Shown: piece after piece, positions 63,149 to 64,000 of the stretch
Layout of the letters: every line of letters starts with the position of its first letter
How positions within the stretch are numbered: position 1 is the stretch's first letter
DNA from: Streptococcus azizii
GTDB taxonomy: Bacteria > Bacillota > Bacilli > Lactobacillales > Streptococcaceae
NCBI RefSeq assembly: GCF_001984715.1
Contig: NZ_MSPR01000009.1
Coordinates: 36,118-100,117, forward strand
Length of the DNA: 64,000 nucleotides
Direction of reading: 5' to 3'
Program-made: the position numbers and the translations under genes
The notes under the pieces: generated by a model
Told to the model about the DNA's origin: nothing
What the model saw: the letters and a program-made list of their open reading frames with translations, nothing else
Database searches by the model: none

Positions 63149-63860
63149 ATACAAAGGGCGTTTGACACGAGTTGTACTCGCTCTATTTCCAACCTTCAAC
63201 AGTCTATCCTTAGACTGTTGAAGCGAGCAAAGCAAAAATAGGAGTTTTGACGAAGAACCTCAAGTTCTAGGAAAAACTATCTTTTTTGCACAGCTCGTAG
63301 CCCGTGTTCAATTTAAATAAGATACAAAGGGCGTTTGACACGAGTTGCACTCGTTCTATTTCCAACCTTCAACAGTCTATCCCCAGACTGTTGAAGCGAG
63401 CAAAGTAAAAATAGGATTGAAACAGTTCGGGGAACTGTTTCAACGGTCACCTAGAAACAAGAAAGTGACCACAGAAGCCTGAGCTAGGAAATAGGAAATC
63501 TGACGAGTGAAAAGCTCCAGTGGAGGTTTTCAGCCTATTTCTTAAAAGTAGTTGAGCTTGCCAAAGCAAACTCCTATTTCCCGCCTTCAAAGGTATACCA
63601 TATCTTTGAAGCTAGGAAGAATTATCCCCAAAGAGGGATTCTCATCTGTAATCGGCTAAAGCCAAAACAGCTGTCTATCTTTTTTGCACAGCTCGTAGCC
63701 CGTGTTCAATTTAAAATAAGATACAAAGGGCGTATAGAAAGCGAATGAAAAATAGGTGGCTGACGCAGTGTTCAATCACAGAAGATACAAAGGGCGTTTG
63801 ACACGAGTTGCACTCGTTTTATTGCCAACCTTCAACAGTCTATCCCCAGACTGGTTGACA
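63149..63860. repeat. Array of modular hairpin repeats
   Basis: The unit starting agatacaaagggcg recurs at about 63150, 63319, 63720 and 63784. It contains two hairpins: CACGAGTTGCACTCG and CTTCAACAGTCTA...TAGACTGTTGAAG. A second module (ttttttgcacagctcgtagc) occurs at about 63280 and 63678. A third (63411-63540) matches 54925-55086 and 35943-35975. Copies are truncated and shuffled, like non-autonomous streptococcal intergenic elements. Confidence 0.8.
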
Positions 63861-63881
63861 CGAGTTGCACTCGTTTTATAG

Positions 63882-64000
63882 TTAGTAAGTTTTAAAATAG
63901 TAATCCAACGATTCATTTATAGATTCGAATTGTGGTAATAATTCTATGATTGCTTTCTTTAAGTTTGCCCAAGCAGTTTCAATTGGATTTAATTCCGGTG
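63882..64000 (-). mobile_element. IS630-type transposase, C-terminal end (gene continues past window)
   Basis: The minus strand reads PELNPIETAWANLKKAIIEL and ends DYYFKTY at a TAA at 63882. The P-x-x-N-P-I-E-x-x-W motif with the last catalytic Glu is diagnostic of the IS630/Tc1 DDE family. The repeat array abuts its 3' end. Confidence 0.85.

Overview
The window is low-GC Firmicute DNA. Ribosome-binding sites are strong AGGAGG-type, and several promoters match TTGACA-17-TATAAT. The chromosomal gene content points to the genus Streptococcus: mnmE, a yqeG-yqeH-yhbY-nadD-yqeK-rsfS-yqeM-tmcAL cluster, clpL under CtsR boxes, and a malQ-glgP-mapP-malT maltose operon. A radical-SAM peptide locus with a TQQ-type precursor suggests Streptococcus suis or a close relative. 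The species is an inference.

Region 1 (1-33.9 kb) is a temperate siphophage-type prophage cut by the left window edge. Nearly all structural and replication genes run leftward. The integrase lies at the right end beside mnmE. From right to left the order is: integrase, NYN-domain protein, CI-like S24 repressor (all rightward); a divergent operator/promoter; small early genes; RecF/SMC-like ATPase, Sak4-like ATPase, DUF669 protein, SF2 helicase, primase/helicase; a 318 bp candidate origin; RusA, DUF3310 protein, two methyltransferases, a prohibitin-like protein, ArpU; a late promoter with a tRNA-like element; then terminase, portal, MuF head protein with a toxin-like tail, scaffold, capsid, connectors, tail genes and a partial tape measure. 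Five short rightward genes with extended -10 promoters and several short promoter-terminator cassettes lie against the main direction of transcription.

Region 2 (33.9-42.4 kb) holds mnmE, a NUDIX hydrolase gene interrupted by a 12-C tract, a YebC-family regulator, a PadR/DUF2812 pair, and a compact RiPP locus. The RiPP locus has a 37-residue precursor with an RTQQT motif (not previously listed as an open reading frame), a radical SAM maturase and an ABC exporter. A PsiE-like membrane protein follows.

Region 3 (42.4-50 kb) is the maltose/maltodextrin operon. It starts from a promoter whose spacer contains a GCAAACGTTTGC operator. A GntR regulator pseudogene lies divergently upstream.

Region 4 (50-63.1 kb) holds clpL, a secreted permuted NlpC/P60-like protein with two downstream partners, the ribosome/tRNA/NAD housekeeping cluster, cutC and an EamA transporter. 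Region 5 (63.1-64 kb) is an array of modular hairpin repeats, also present near 35.9 and 55.0 kb, ending in the 3' end of an IS630-type transposase.
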